A stretch of 64,000 nucleotides of DNA from positions 10,222,093-10,286,092 of the forward strand of contig JAQFVV010000031.1 in the NCBI GenBank assembly GCA_028023455.1. The letters run 5' to 3'. This DNA comes from Epiperipatus broadwayi. Taxonomy: Eukaryota; Onychophora; Udeonychophora; Euonychophora; Peripatidae. How positions within the stretch are numbered: the first letter of the stretch is position 1; each line of letters begins with the position of its first letter. Below are positions 11,478 through 22,572 of the stretch, in pieces. The notes beneath the pieces are model-generated. The model did no database searches. It was not told where the DNA came from and saw only the letters and a list, made by a program, of their open reading frames with translations. The position numbers and the translations under genes are program-made.

Positions 11478-12640
11478 AAAATTCTTTTTTTTTTTAAAAA
11501 AAATTATTTAATGAATTTATCCTTTAAATTTTAATTAGATTCTATCTTAATAAGATAAAGACAAAACTTAATTTAAAACTGAATAATAAAATAAACTTCT
11601 GATTATTAATTTTTTTAGCATTTGGTGATAAAATATAGGCAACACATGTATGCACACATTTATATTTATTGACATATAATAATTTATTATTGTTTTCTTT
11701 TGTCTTTAAGAATTTTCTACTTTACCCATTTATTTCCATTCTCTATTTATGAAAGAATATCTATACTTATATTTTGCTAACATGTCATTTATGGAAAGAG
11801 CTAGCTGATACAAACTTATAATGAGATTCGGTCATCATCATCCCCCTTACAATATATAAAATCAACACATGATGCTAAAGTGGATTTTATTATAAATAAA
11901 TAGATATCATGGCAATCAACACCTGTTCTTTTTTATAAATCTTGTTTTATTATATGAACTATTATTAAATAAATAAATAGCACTCCAATATTTCAACTAT
12001 ATTTTTTATAGACTTTATCAAGGAACAAACTTAATATATATATATATATATAATAAATATAAATATTCCACAATAGTTCAAATACATATAACAAATACAA
12101 ATAACTCTTACCTTAAAACTCTTCTAACTAACAATCTTAAATTTCCATTACATTCGTTTTTTAAATACCTTTCTTAAAATAATCCCCTATAATTACTCAA
12201 TTAAATCAACCTATCATTCTTTTTTTTTTCAATTAACAACCTATTCATTACAGGTTTCATTTCAATAATATAAATTCCTTCTTTTATAATTCTTTCATAA
12301 TTGGATGGAATACATTTTAAAGGTTCTATTTAAAAAAAATTATGTTTAAATTTAGTCATATGATCATAAACTAAAGAATTTTTATCATCTAAATGCTGCT
12401 TTAATTAATCTTCTTTCCAATTTATTCTTTGTAGTATAAACATATGACATTTCTTTATTATCTTTGAAACAACCTAAACATTTTATAATATAAACCAAAT
12501 TCATTTAAATTATAAACATAAGAAAAAAGAAAGCATTTTTCTTTGGCTCATATAAGGTTATAAATATACTGCAAATCATACCCTCTATTAATAAAAATTA
12601 ATATTTAAACAAATCAAGAATGATGCATAGAAAACATGAT
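11478..12640. other. No recognisable gene; AT-rich
   Basis: This stretch is rich in A/T runs, with a short (AT)n tract near 12032-12052. No coding frame or repeat relationship inside the window was noticed. Confidence 0.5.
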
Positions 12641-12641
12641 T

Positions 12642-12779
12642 AACTTTCTAATTTCTATTTAGGCAAGCGTTAGTGGCCTAGTGGTTAGCATAGCTGCCTT
12701 CCAAGCAGCTGGCCCGGGTTCGCTTCCCAGTCAATGCTTTGACATATATATAAAAAAAAAACTTTCTAATTTCTATTTA
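12642..12779 (+). mobile_element. Retroposed tRNA-Gly with perfect 20-bp target-site duplication
   Basis: A direct repeat AACTTTCTAATTTCTATTTA occurs at 12642-12661 and 12760-12779. Between the copies lie a 5-nt leader, a tRNA-Gly-like sequence, a short TTGACATATATAT trailer and an A-run. A duplication of this length plus an A-tail is the signature of LINE-mediated retroposition of a tRNA precursor. Confidence 0.85.
12667..12738 (+). tRNA. tRNA-Gly(TCC)-like retrocopy (probable pseudogene)
   Basis: The sequence starts GCGTTAGTGG, has an A-box region TAGTGGTTAGCA, anticodon stem CTGC/GCAG with loop CTTCCAA (anticodon TCC), T-loop TTCGCTT, and acceptor 3' strand TCAATGC plus T. The acceptor stem has one A-C mismatch and G-U pairs, and the T stem has one C-A mismatch. 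It may still have polymerase III boxes, but the retroposition signature and stem mismatches argue that it is a retrocopy, not a master tRNA gene. Confidence 0.75.
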
Positions 12780-13140
12780 AGTGGATAAAAAATAGATCAC
12801 CCTGCCCATCTAATCTTACAGATAGATAGCAACACAGATACTATAACAGCAGAAGTGAATATTTAATAAGGTAAAAAGATACAGCATCAAACTGGGACAA
12901 TTTTCTAATGACCATTAATAATATTAAGTATCATTTTATTTAGTAAATTTATAATTTGCTTACATAAGTTTATATTAAATAATTCATATATAATGGAGTA
13001 ATATATTGACACATGATAGTAATATGAGTAAAGATTTTGTAGTTTGATGAAATCAGGTATTTTAATATTATTAATAAAGAATTCAGCACATTTATTAATT
13101 GCTCAATCTCTATGGTAACTGTTAATGGATTGTTTTTCTA
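12780..13140. other. No recognisable gene
   Basis: The stretch is AT-rich with no frame or repeat that I can support. Confidence 0.5.
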
Positions 13141-13144
13141 ATAA

Positions 13145-13460
13145 AATGTCAGGGGCTTACATACAAACGCAACTGAATTTAAAGAAAATGTATTAACAGA
13201 GAATTATATCATAATTTTTCTAACTAAAACATGGTTGAAGATGAGTATCAGAATGAATTTATTTGATGATAGGTAAAAAGCAATTCATAATATTAGAGCA
13301 TCACCAAATTTATTGAAAAGTGGTGGAGTTTTAATTGTATTAACAATTTTAATAAAAAGGTTGAGTTATTTGGAGTCAAATAATGGTATATATGGATTAA
13401 AATTTTATTAAAAATAATATAAAGTTTTTTGGGGGATATATTTATATACTAATCAACTTT
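13145..13460 (+). pseudogene. Decayed LINE endonuclease (APE type), N-terminal part
   Basis: A plus-strand frame reads NVRGLHTNATEFKENV, then IIIFLTKTWL, then ASPNLLKSGGVLIV. These are the successive landmarks of an APE-type LINE endonuclease: N-x-R-G-L, the L-T-E-T-W-L block (with the catalytic E replaced by K) and the S-P-x-x-x-x-x-G-G-V block. Several stops interrupt it and no downstream RT is attached. The family is probably CR1/Jockey-like rather than RTE, judging by the TETWL-type block, but this is uncertain. It is an old remnant. Confidence 0.55.
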
Positions 13461-13532
13461 GCTCTTAGGAAAAATTGGAGAAATCAGGAGGAATCTCATA
13501 GATAAGTGTATGAAATTTCTACTAGCTATTGC

Positions 13533-13805
13533 CCTTGGCAGGATCGCTCAGTTGGTTAGAGTGTTATTTTAAAATTCAATACTAAAAAATCTAAGGGTCC
13601 AGGTTCGAATCCCATGCTAGTACAGTCCAGTGACACCTGAAGAAAACAGGAGAATAATACCTCTTGAAACATTGTTCATATATATACTAATCTGTTTGAT
13701 GTCCTATTTCTAACAGTTGAATGTATTTGGAATATTTAAATAACGTTAAATTTTTCTAAAGACATTCAATACTCATATTAGATTATGGAAATAGTCCAAT
13801 ATAAA
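13533..13805 (+). mobile_element. tRNA-derived SINE, copy 1
   Basis: The head has polymerase III boxes: GATCGCTCAGTTGG (A box, about 13542) and GGTTCGAATCCC (B box, about 13602). Then come a CCTGAAGA motif (13638) and a tail ending GATTATGGAAATAGTCCAATATA. The second copy at 33411-33635 shares head, motif and tail, with a deletion in the middle; tail-only copies occur at about 32160-32275 and, inverted, 33316-33400. A LINE with a matching 3' end was not found in the window. Confidence 0.75.
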
Positions 13806-14403
13806 AATATAAACGTATATTGAAGTTAATTTTTTACAAGCTAAAACTCTCATTCGTAATGTTATAGTAAATATATTTATATACCATATAATATAATTCT
13901 AGATTAGAATCAGTTATCTAAAATCAATATAATATAATTTTTTGATAAAACAAAATTAATGGTGTTATGTGATTGAAATATTTCATACCGATGTCGATAA
14001 GAATACCACTTATCTTCTCCATCCAACCATTGTTGGTAGTCAGTTGCTGTATAACATAGTACCTAAATAAAAAATAAGCTAATATTAAAAAAGCAAAAAA
14101 ATAAGTTTATACATATGTATGTATGTATTAATATGAATGTTTTCACACACATATTATATATAGAGAGATGTAGGTTTGCTTTTAGTTATTTATATTTATA
14201 AATCAACTCTAGCTTTGAGCAAAACCAGGGTCATACCACTAAAACATCACATGACCACCGTTTCTTACGCTTACATCACCTATTAAAACAGTAGCAGCTC
14301 CCTCCTTACTGTAGTGTCATGCAGTGCAAGCTATAATAATGAATAAATGCTAGATGATTTGGGCACCAAAATTCCTATCTAGTGCCTATTCACACAATAT
14401 CTT

Positions 14404-14442
14404 CAGACTAGTTCTAGCTTGTGGCCTTAATCAGTGAGCAGC
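14404..14442 (-). ncRNA. Degenerate hammerhead-like motif, minus strand
   Basis: On the minus strand: CTGATTA (core, G8 changed to U), an extra A, GGCCACAAGCT (3-bp stem II), GAAC (one A lost), then CTAGTC with a GUC site. Stem I TCA/TGA-type pairs flank the core. It is a decayed sibling of 60594-60636. Confidence 0.45.
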
Positions 14443-14762
14443 CTTGAATCTGAGGGCACTGTATGGGAAGAGTTGATACTGTTTTACCAGCTTTGGCAAA
14501 CATAACATATGGTGTTCATGTGTTGTTTTAGGGTAAATCCTGGCCAAAGGGTGATGATGATTATGGTTATTAAAAACTCAAAGACACCAAAATGTATAGA
14601 TACTGAGCTGGGTTCAGATCTGTATGATTCTATAAAAGTAAATGGGCTCGTGCTTTCATTTTGGACACATAGTTTTATAGTTAATTAATAAGATAAAAGA
14701 TTGGTTCTTGGACTATCACATTAGATCCTAGGATCTAGGTGCAGTGATCTCAGATTTAAGTC

Positions 14763-14806
14763 TTTTCATTGATGAAGGTCACAATCTAAAAACTAGTCTG
14801 AGGATA
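14763..14806 (+). ncRNA. Degenerate hammerhead-like motif, plus strand
   Basis: The core reads TTGATGA (C3 to U) at 14769-14775, then an extra A, GGTCACAATCT, and AAAAACTAGTC in place of GAAAC..GUC. The same family pattern as 61223-61265 but with two core changes, so it is presumably inactive. Confidence 0.4.
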
Positions 14807-15340
14807 ATGGATGAGTAGGCATTAAATAAGGATTTGATAAACAAACCTACTAGCATCCATTGATTATTTAGTAAAACAGTTTATTATCTAAATAAATACT
14901 TCACAATTTGAAAATTGAATATGACTATTCATTAGGCTGCTTTCAAAGCAGGATTTATATGCCTTTTGAATGGGGTTTATTTAAATTTCAATGATTTAAA
15001 AATCTCAAACTGTTTTTGTCAAGTGTAAATCTTTCAAATCTATATAATCATCCCAGAGCATAGAGAAAAGTGATATCTATTTATAACATTAATAAAAGGT
15101 TGTTTGACAGTAGATTGAAGATTCTTATAGTTGAATAGTTAAGAGCCATATACCAACAAATGTATATTTGTATCATATCACAAATAAGATTCATATTTCT
15201 AAGTGAAAGTTCATATATTTCAAATCTCCATAACCTAGAATGTTTTCATGAAATACATGTATAGTGGATTAGCTGGGAAATTTTAACACTGAATAATATT
15301 TCATTATTTGATAATAAACTAAATAAAGTGCATTTTAAAT

Positions 15341-15700
15341 ATGAAAATACTGGTAGAACACAACACTATATCAAATGAATCAGCATATCAAGAGGTCTAT
15401 AGAATTAAATGCAGCCAATATGCTTGCAATGCTGCATATTACGGGGAGTTGAGGATCAATTTGTCAACAAGACTTGCCCAATGCAGATATTTATACAATA
15501 GAGTCCTTAGAGACAAAGAACACACTTCAATATTTACAGACCACAAGCAGAAAACTGGTCATAGATTCAAGCTAACAAAAGCAGAGATAGTGTACACAAA
15601 GATAGAGGATAAAAAATGTAAGATTAAAGAAGCATATGCAATAGCTAGTGACCACTTTTCTATTAATCAAGCAGAAATAAGTGTACCAATGAACAGTTAA
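15341..15700 (+). pseudogene. Penelope-like GIY-YIG endonuclease fragment
   Basis: The 119-codon frame has YRIKCSQYACNAAYYGEL (residues about 21-38), a diverged GIY-YIG core with paired cysteines. Then come R residues in STRLAQC, the ITDHKQKTGH-like block FTDHKQKTGHRF with its histidines, and EAYAIASDHFSINQ. This is the C-terminal endonuclease domain of a Penelope-like element, which nicks DNA at the target. It is distinct from the family at 41-45 kb (different spacing and a TGHRF rather than SGHKI block). No RT domain is intact upstream, so it is a 5'-truncated copy. The frame itself is uninterrupted, ending at a stop at 15698-15700. A hammerhead-like motif lies about 240 bp downstream. Confidence 0.7.
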
Positions 15701-15939
15701 TTAAACATTGATATAAATAACCATTTAATCACACCACTATATGCCATGAATATCATATAGTAAAAATATATTGAAAGCATACTAGGCACTAATAAAGTGA
15801 AATATTATTAAAAAAACTATTTTATTCCCAGATATTATATTGGCTTGGAAAAAAAAAACAATTCAATTAAACTGTACTAATTTATCATCTATATATAGTA
15901 AAAAATGATAAAGATATGTGTAAAAGAATGTGATCTGAG

Positions 15940-15984
15940 CCAAGTGATGAGTGCTCATTTAGCATGAAATGTGCATCTTTGGAA
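15940..15984 (+). ncRNA. Hammerhead-like motif (family T, copy 1)
   Basis: The core GTGATGA (C3 to G) is at 15944-15950, stem II GTGCT/AGCAT (15951-15955 with 15961-15965, basal G-U pair), GAAA at 15966-15969, stem III ATG/CAT with a 2-nt loop, and an AUC site ending at C977 of this block (15977). Stem I is CCAA with TTTGG (one bulged T). A second copy is at 40764-40810. The GCATGAAA junction may be a CpG-decayed GCACGAAA. Confidence 0.5.
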
Positions 15985-18048
15985 TCATATATCTTTTTAA
16001 CATATCTTATGATTGCACCCCTTCACAAGGCATTAAAAGCAGATAGAAACCCATCCCTATCTTGAGTGATGGTGATGTAGTGAAAATAACACTACAGAAA
16101 TATTATTCATGAAATGGTTATTCTCTAGTTTAATGAATGATGACTAATAAATATTGATAACCAAAAAACCATTTAAAGTCACAAATTTTATAATATACAA
16201 GAACACATTTTGTCTCCTCTGAGTGCCACATGCAATCATATTTTATTTTTTAAAAAGTACAATTTTAAATAAATTTTTACAATATACCAGTAGCTGTTTT
16301 TTTTTTTATCTCTGAGTGGCATTTCTTTGGTTTATATTAGGAATACACCAACTTTATTCTTCCTTTATTATCCTTTCCAAAATTTGATGTGTTGTGTTTT
16401 AAATAATAAAATATTTTCTAAGTATAATATTAAAAATTGATGCTGACTTATAAACATCAAAAAAATTAGAGACATTCTAATTTCTTGATAAAAAGACCAT
16501 CATTATGTTTCTATAAAAGAAAAAGTTATTGAAAAAAAATATCAGCAAGAGCATATTTAAGTGATGAATGTTTGACATTTTGCTATTTACTTTTATTTTA
16601 AAAATAAAAATACAATATTTAGTTGTGTTTTCTTATTCTTATTGCTTCAGTGAATGTATGAAAGAACACACACTCAGTAAAATATATGCAAGTATGTCTT
16701 CACAGTTTATTAATAATAACTTATTATTTTAAAATATTTTTATACTATAATCTTAATTTATGTATGTACATTTTACATATATAAATCATTTTCTTCAGAG
16801 ATAAAATATATAGATATAAGATTGGTCAAATAAAAAGTGAAATATAGCAATGAAAAAGTGATTAAAGTATGTATTTGTTTTATAAGGTTGCCTTTAGATA
16901 CAGGTTAGATTGTTGATATCTTAAGGGTTGATTGTTATCACAAAAATAATCATTATATAAAGGAGACAAAAGGCGAAAGAAGAATAAAATACTTTATAAA
17001 GATTATCAATGGTGAAGGCTAACATATCACAATTATATTTTTTATACAATTAGTGCAATGACCTCTGCCTGACATAGAATAAAATTAGAACTTAAATCAC
17101 TTAACTAGATACATAAAGACTGATAAATAATGAAGTGTTAATTAAGTTGTAATGGGTTAATTACTTGAAAGAATAATCATAAATCTACTTGACTCTGAAA
17201 AAAACATGTTTTCCATTTCAAATTTGGGCATGTCTAATGAGATAAAGTAATCATTATAATTATCATGTCTTACATTAATGTTTTCCTTATTTTAATGTTT
17301 TGATGTTTTTTTTCTACTAATTTTGTAACTGATTCTTTGTAAAAAAAATCATCTATAAATGAATGTATTATGAAAAATAAAATCATAAAATAGAAATGCA
17401 ATGAAAACAAATTATATATATTGTACCAGACCATACTCCCCTGCAGATTTCTAATCCAAATCTTGCACTGAGCATGAAATGATCAAGACTTAGCAGGAAA
17501 AGAAATGGATACCAATTTAGCCGATTGTCTGTACTCCTATATATTGGTACTTCCAGCTAAACTGATAGATAAAGTGAATTGACAGGACTCTCCCAGTTAA
17601 ACACCCTTTAGTTGATATCTTACTCGAATGCCCAAATATTTTGAAACCTATGGTAAGTACACACTTTTGAAAAGTCTAATTTTACAGATAGCTTTTGCAT
17701 GCCACTTCTAGAAAAGAATCAAAAAATGAATTTTTTCCCCCTCCTAGAAGGATGTGCAATTCCATATGTTCAGCAGAGCATAACAATAAGATTAAACACC
17801 CCAATAGAGCGATATCTCATGTGGCTACCTCAGTACTCTACATCTAGGGTCTTCAATGGGTAAGTTAAATGATTATTACAGGTATGTGGTTGATAAGGAA
17901 AGAATACATTTTATCAAATAAATAATAATAAGGAAACGAAGCAAGTTTGATATTATGATTAAATATTTATTTAATCCCAAATACCCACCACCATTTCATA
18001 CTAATGATGATATAATAAAAAAATACTAAATAATTAATTATCACAAAC

Positions 18049-18050
<2 letters not shown>
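15985..18050. other. No recognisable gene; AT-rich
   Basis: The stretch has many A/T runs and short frames only. Nothing could be assigned. Confidence 0.5.

Positions 18051-18098
<48 letters not shown>
18051..18098. repeat. Compound (AT)n(GT)n microsatellite
   Basis: An alternating AT tract passes into a GT tract. Confidence 0.9.
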
Positions 18099-18099
<1 letters not shown>

Positions 18100-18261
18100 A
18101 GGCATTGACATAGATAAAATACAATTTTAAATAAGAAAAATAATAAATCCCTAAAGCTATTTACAATGTTTTATAAGAAATGGAAGTTGTCTGAGCTTAT
18201 TAAAACCCTTTAGAAATACATTGTGTCTTGTGTGATGTGATATATATATATATATATATAT

Positions 18262-20454
18262 TATATATAAAAAAAAAAATAATAAAATTTGAACCTGATT
18301 AAAATCCGGTTCAATGGTGTTGTTATTAAACAAAAAAAAAAGAAATTTATTAAGCTTTTAATTTTAATTAAACGTTTAGGGTTTAAATTTTCATTATTAT
18401 TTAAAAAGAATGCGTGTATCAAAACACAAGCGTTTATATGTAAAACGGATTTTTTAAAAAAAATGTTTTTCGATTTATTTTAAAATAGTTTTCATATACT
18501 GCCTGTTTTTAAATCCATTTGATTTAAAAACAAGCTGGCTAGCTAATTGCATTCCTGTTGCTTTTAATTTAATTATTGTAAACAATTTTGATAGCGGAGA
18601 TTTGATTTTTATGTTGTTGTGTTCATTTCAATAAACCCTGGGTGGAATTCCTAGATAGATTGAGCGGGAGATTAATATTTGCCCTGCCTAAGGCAAAGAA
18701 ATTGAACAAGAAAAGTGTTTCGCGGGAAATGGAGCAACGTATAAATAGCCCCGAAAATTTGGAGGGTCAGTTAATTCATTTTTCGTAAATAGACAAGCTG
18801 TTTCTAAAGTAAAAGTTTATATCAGCGTGGACATTTAAATTCTTAAAGGACAAGAGCTGTTATTAAATACTTCTGCTTTACCACAAGATGAAAACTTCTA
18901 TACGCATTGTCACCACCCGAATGGCTTGCTAATTCAACAAAAGACGGATCCCTGACTTCCAGTTTGCTCCAGTAATGCCTTGAACACCTAAAAGAAGCTG
19001 GAACCTCTCTACATCTACTTTGCTGCCTAAAGAACCTGAAAATGAACTTAAGTAAAAGTGCGCACTCTATGTGAACTTTGTTTTACCGAAAGGTAACTAT
19101 TTTCATTTTTATTCTTCCCAGGGTAAATTAATTCTCATTAAATCTCCACTCAATCTAATCATAAATGTCTTCTTAAATCAATATAGCCTCATATTTAATA
19201 TTTGCTGTGTTTTCCCATATTTTATAGTGTGTCTTAGAATCTTAGTTTTAAGATTCTAATTTGCTTTCCGTTTTGTTTATTGGAGAGTGACGAATGAGTT
19301 TTATATTTTATACCTCGCTTTTATAAATGCTTTAACAGCCTTGTATATATATATGCTTACCTGTAATTATTTAGTATTCAATAATTAATTTGTAATTTTA
19401 TACTCTGTGTTTACCCTAGTGCTTAACCCCCAAAAATCTTTTGGCTGACGACTTTATTGTCTGATTTTCGTAGGTGGAGATTTCGTTTCTAAGATCTCTA
19501 AAAGCGGAAATTAGAATTGTGTTTTTCTTTGTAATTTTATAAGTCATCAGCAGGAAGATAAAATTTATCCTTTCTTAAATTACAGGTGAGGGATACTTTC
19601 ATTCTGCTAAAGTGTTTACAACTTTTAAGATTTTTGTACTCCGTGCACTCTCCGATAGATTCATTTGTGTATTTATTACATGTGCTTTAAATTTATCAGA
19701 GCGTGTACTCAGAATCTGTTTGTAAGTTTATTTTCTTTTCATTATTTGCTGGGACAGACGTAACTGTTTTTCTAATCATTTACTGGTCTCTTATTGAGAC
19801 CATTAATTATTAATTTTAAAGTAATTTTCGCCAATCGTTTGGCTGGGATTCACCAGTTTGTTTCTTCATTTCAATGATATTTTTCGATTGTTCTTGGGGT
19901 GGATCAATCGCCGTTATTTTAAACATAGTAATTGGTGCAGTTCATACTGATATAAGGACATTCAAGATCTGACCATGTTTAGATCTGCAACAGCTCATCG
20001 GCACTGGTTCTTTGATCTATTTCAAGGGCATATGGGTAAGTATCTGAAAGGGAAAACCAGTGTTTAAGTGAATCCTCTGCTGAATGAAATTTGCTTCCTC
20101 CCTTTTAACTTTGTTTATTAGAAGATCAGTCAGTCTGTCATAGCTTTGCCTTTAGTATTTCTGGTACACGCCTGAGTTAACTCACATTTATTATGTCATA
20201 AACTTATATTTAATAATTTATTTTCTCATAATAAAATTTATGAAATATGTTTAAACTTAATTTGGCTGACGTTTGTCTTTGTGCTTTTGTCTCAATTGTC
20301 TAAACAATTTAAGATCTCTTGTTTCTCCCTGAGTCTAGTCGGCGCAAACCATCATCATCATCTATTCTGATCACAGTAAACAAATTTTCCAGACATGTAG
20401 TGGTCTGGTGGCGCCCTCTGTTTCAGAATAGATTGAGTATCCGGTATAATATAT
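18262..20454 (+). mobile_element. Long LTR (family C), solo; left boundary approximate
   Basis: The right end reads ATCCGGTATA, a diverged form of the CCGTTACA end, followed by (AT)n. The left end is taken at the (AT)n tract ending near 18262 because the TATA box then falls at the usual distance (about 480 bp). TATAAATA is at 18740-18747 and a donor motif GAAAGGTAACT has GT at 19093. GGTGGCGCCCTC near 20408 matches the GGCGCC block near the ends of LTRs A and E. No gag or pol is seen. Confidence 0.5.
18740..19098 (+). promoter_or_regulatory. TATA box and splice donor of LTR C
   Basis: ACGTATAAATAGCC is followed 353 bp later by GAAAGGTAACT. The arrangement is conserved among the window's long LTRs despite little overall sequence identity. 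Confidence 0.5.
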
Positions 20455-20460
20455 ATATAT

Positions 20461-20464
20461 ATAT
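20461..20464 (+). repeat. ATAT target duplication, left copy
   Basis: ATAT precedes the left LTR at 20465, and ATAT follows the right LTR at 23938-23941. The inner flanks of the two LTRs do not match each other, so the two LTRs belong to one insertion. Confidence 0.7.
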
Positions 20465-21832
20465 TATAACGTTTTTCGTTTTGCTAGGCCTCTACACGCT
20501 AATATAAACTGCGCGTGAGTTGATCAAGCTATGTCAAAAAAAAAGAAAGTTATATTTCTATTCTAAAAACATAGCTATATTTCCTGATCAACTCGGCCTA
20601 TTAATTGTTGAGAATTGTGCTATTGATGAAATCAGCTTTTAATTTATTTAATCTGGGTGCCAGAATTCCTAAGAATTCGCCGAAATCATCATATAACATC
20701 TCACAAATAAAAAAAAATACTTTTTAACTAATCGGTATTACATCATACCGTAACGAGAATTAATTTTTTAAGATTATTATTCCTGGGCTTATTCAAACAT
20801 ATTGGCAAAGGTAAATTACATTTTTAAATCTTATTAAACTACTAATAGATTTAATAATAAAAAATAATAACTATTATTAATAACGCACAAATGAAAATTG
20901 GTATTGGAAATAATTTTATTCTAATAGACTAAAAAAATATTTGAAATAAATTACTTAGAGAGAACACAACTCAGACGTGAATCAATTAATAAAAAACAAT
21001 TTTACAATTACTGTTCATATCTAAATTTCTTCTAGAAATTTCCTTAAAAAAATTGAATGTCTCTTGTACAAGAAAATTAATGTCTCTATCAGGATTGTTT
21101 AAACATACTTTTAGAAATTGTTTGAAAACGTTTAATTTGGTCACAATCAGGAGTAATGAAGTATAACTTACCGGTAAGTTTTGGGAATTCAGTAGTAGAT
21201 AACTATGCATAGTTTTTTGGGTAGAATGAGCTCGGCCTTTTGGTTATTATTTGATCTTGTGGTCCATTCTCCTAGTCGGTCATGAAAGCTTTTCTGGTAT
21301 ACATCTTCAGGCATGATGTCTTCAGAAGCTCCGGTTCACTCCGACAAGCTGAATTACTTCAGCGTAGAGCGATCTTGGATATATTATTGTTATCCAAGAC
21401 CAACTAGAGAAACCAACGAACAAGATGTCCTTCAAACTGATCTCTGCCTTTTATACTCTCTAGAGGCCCAGTTTTCCGACTTCTGTGCATATCTTTTGTT
21501 TGTCAAAATATCCGTTGATAATCTTATATATTCTTTATAAAATTTATGTTACAAAGTCTCTATTTTTTTTCAGCATAATTCTGCCATCTTTAATTAGTTG
21601 AAATATTTTTACTTTCTCTTATCTAGATTGGTAATTTGTGTCTTTTGTTCTCTCCAATTCTAACTTTTATTTCTAATTACATAAAAAAAAAAACCGAAAG
21701 AATAATTTAACTTTCATTGTACGTTATTTTTTTAAAAAAAAAATTAGTCAAAAAAAAAATCTAAATTTACTTTTATTTTTTAGCTTCTACCAAATGCCAA
21801 TATATTTGCAACGTATATAAATAAACGTTACA
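20465..21832 (-). repeat. 3' LTR of element B
   Basis: The minus-strand start is TGTAACGTTTATTT at 21832. TATAAAA is at plus 21449-21455. A 16-bp palindrome AACTTACCGGTAAGTT at 21165-21180 contains the splice-donor-like CCGGTAAGT on the minus strand. The 74- and 75-codon frames here are not conserved in the older copy. Confidence 0.85.
21165..21455 (-). promoter_or_regulatory. TATA box and palindromic splice-donor motif, 3' LTR of B
   Basis: TATAAAAGG (minus) and a CCGGTAAGT donor are about 280 bp apart. The donor sits in a perfect 16-bp palindrome, so GTAAGT can be read on both strands. In the 5' LTR one base differs (ACTTACTGGTAAGT, 23274-23287). Confidence 0.5.
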
Positions 21833-22572
21833 ATACCACCAGTGCCAGGAGATGAGAATAAAATAGGGGTTTACACTAATCTTATTCTTAAGTTTTTTAA
21901 ATTCATATTCGTGTTGTTGTTTTTTTTTGTAGTAGTGTGCTGATATATTCCGTAGACTCATTCAACAAGCGACGTTCGGCTTTAACGCCCACTTTTAGGT
22001 CTAACACAGCGGGAATGGAAAATATTTCAACATTCATCTGTGTCCTTTCCGCTTAAGTGTAATAGTAACGATAAGAAGCCCAAGTTATAAGCACTAACGA
22101 GCATTGCTCATCGTTTTGAGTCTTACAGGCTCTCGGCAACTTGGTCCGCCTTCTCCTTCATTGGTATCCCTGATAGAAATAGTCTGATGGGCATATAAAG
22201 GTGGTCTAATGTTAATATACTGCATACTAGGACTCAGGGCTATGTTTTTCCCCTCTTCAGTAACCACCTACCTGGTCAAATACTTGTGACTTATGTCTAT
22301 ATCAGCCACGATCATGTTTTATTTTAGACATATCAAAAAATATATACATACATTTTTTCTTTCTGGAAGTCATATTAAAAAAATATTTTTTTTATATATT
22401 TTAATAATCAGGGTTTAATTAGTTCGTTAGTTTATATAATTTTTTTTTTTTTAAAAAATTACTATTTATTTTCCGGCTGTGAGTTTCTTTGGGTCATCGT
22501 TGTAATGTTCTTTATCATTACAACTTATCTCAGGTTGTAGTTGTTAAATCGAAGCCCGAGTTGGGTCACCAT
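21833..22572 (-). other. Internal region of element B, non-coding
   Basis: This 740-bp interior is less AT-rich than its surroundings around 21960-22330. It holds a small hairpin (ACGAGCATTGCTCATCG near 22096) and poly-A/T runs near 22370-22460. No frame resembling gag or pol was found. It may carry packaging or primer signals only. Confidence 0.6.
22555..22571 (-). other. Putative tRNA primer-binding site of element B
   Basis: The minus strand reads TGGTGACCCAACTCGGG one base past the LTR. It begins with TGG as expected for pairing to a tRNA CCA end. Retroviral tRNA-Trp-type sites also begin TGGTGACCC. The matching host tRNA is not established. Confidence 0.6.

Larger units (their letters stand above)
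14220..14900. repeat. Foldback repeat (family R) with hammerhead-like motifs in both arms
   Basis: The left part (about 14236-14470) is a minus-oriented unit and the right part (about 14570-14885) a plus-oriented unit of the repeat found at 60423-61380. Shared blocks include CCTGCCTA-side sequence, ACACCAAAATGTAT, GATCTTAGGATCTAGGT, the hammerhead-like segment, and GCATCCATTGATTA. The two orientations meet near 14560. There is no coding capacity. The unit resembles a Penelope-type terminal repeat, because it carries a ribozyme motif and forms inverted junctions, but it has no RT attached. Confidence 0.6.

Noticed and set aside
13638-13675. CCTGAAGA..GAAAC segment in the SINE as a hammerhead
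   Set aside because: The sequence between has no stem II that pairs next to GAAA, and flanks do not form stem I.
21280-21340. Minus-strand CTGAAGACATC..GATG segment in LTR B as a hammerhead
   Set aside because: Stem-like pairing exists, but it is followed by TATACC rather than GAAA.
21313-21540. 75-residue frame repeated at 23313-23648 with 111 residues, and the 74-residue minus frames opposite
   Set aside because: Duplication simply reflects the two LTRs of element B. The frames overlap the TATA box and leader and are broken in the older LTR at 37488-38915.
20465-21832. DNA transposon or MITE interpretation of TGTAACG..CGTTATA ends
   Set aside because: The inverted end similarity is short. 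Two direct copies with a primer-binding-type site between, TATA plus donor motifs and a 4-bp duplication fit LTRs better.
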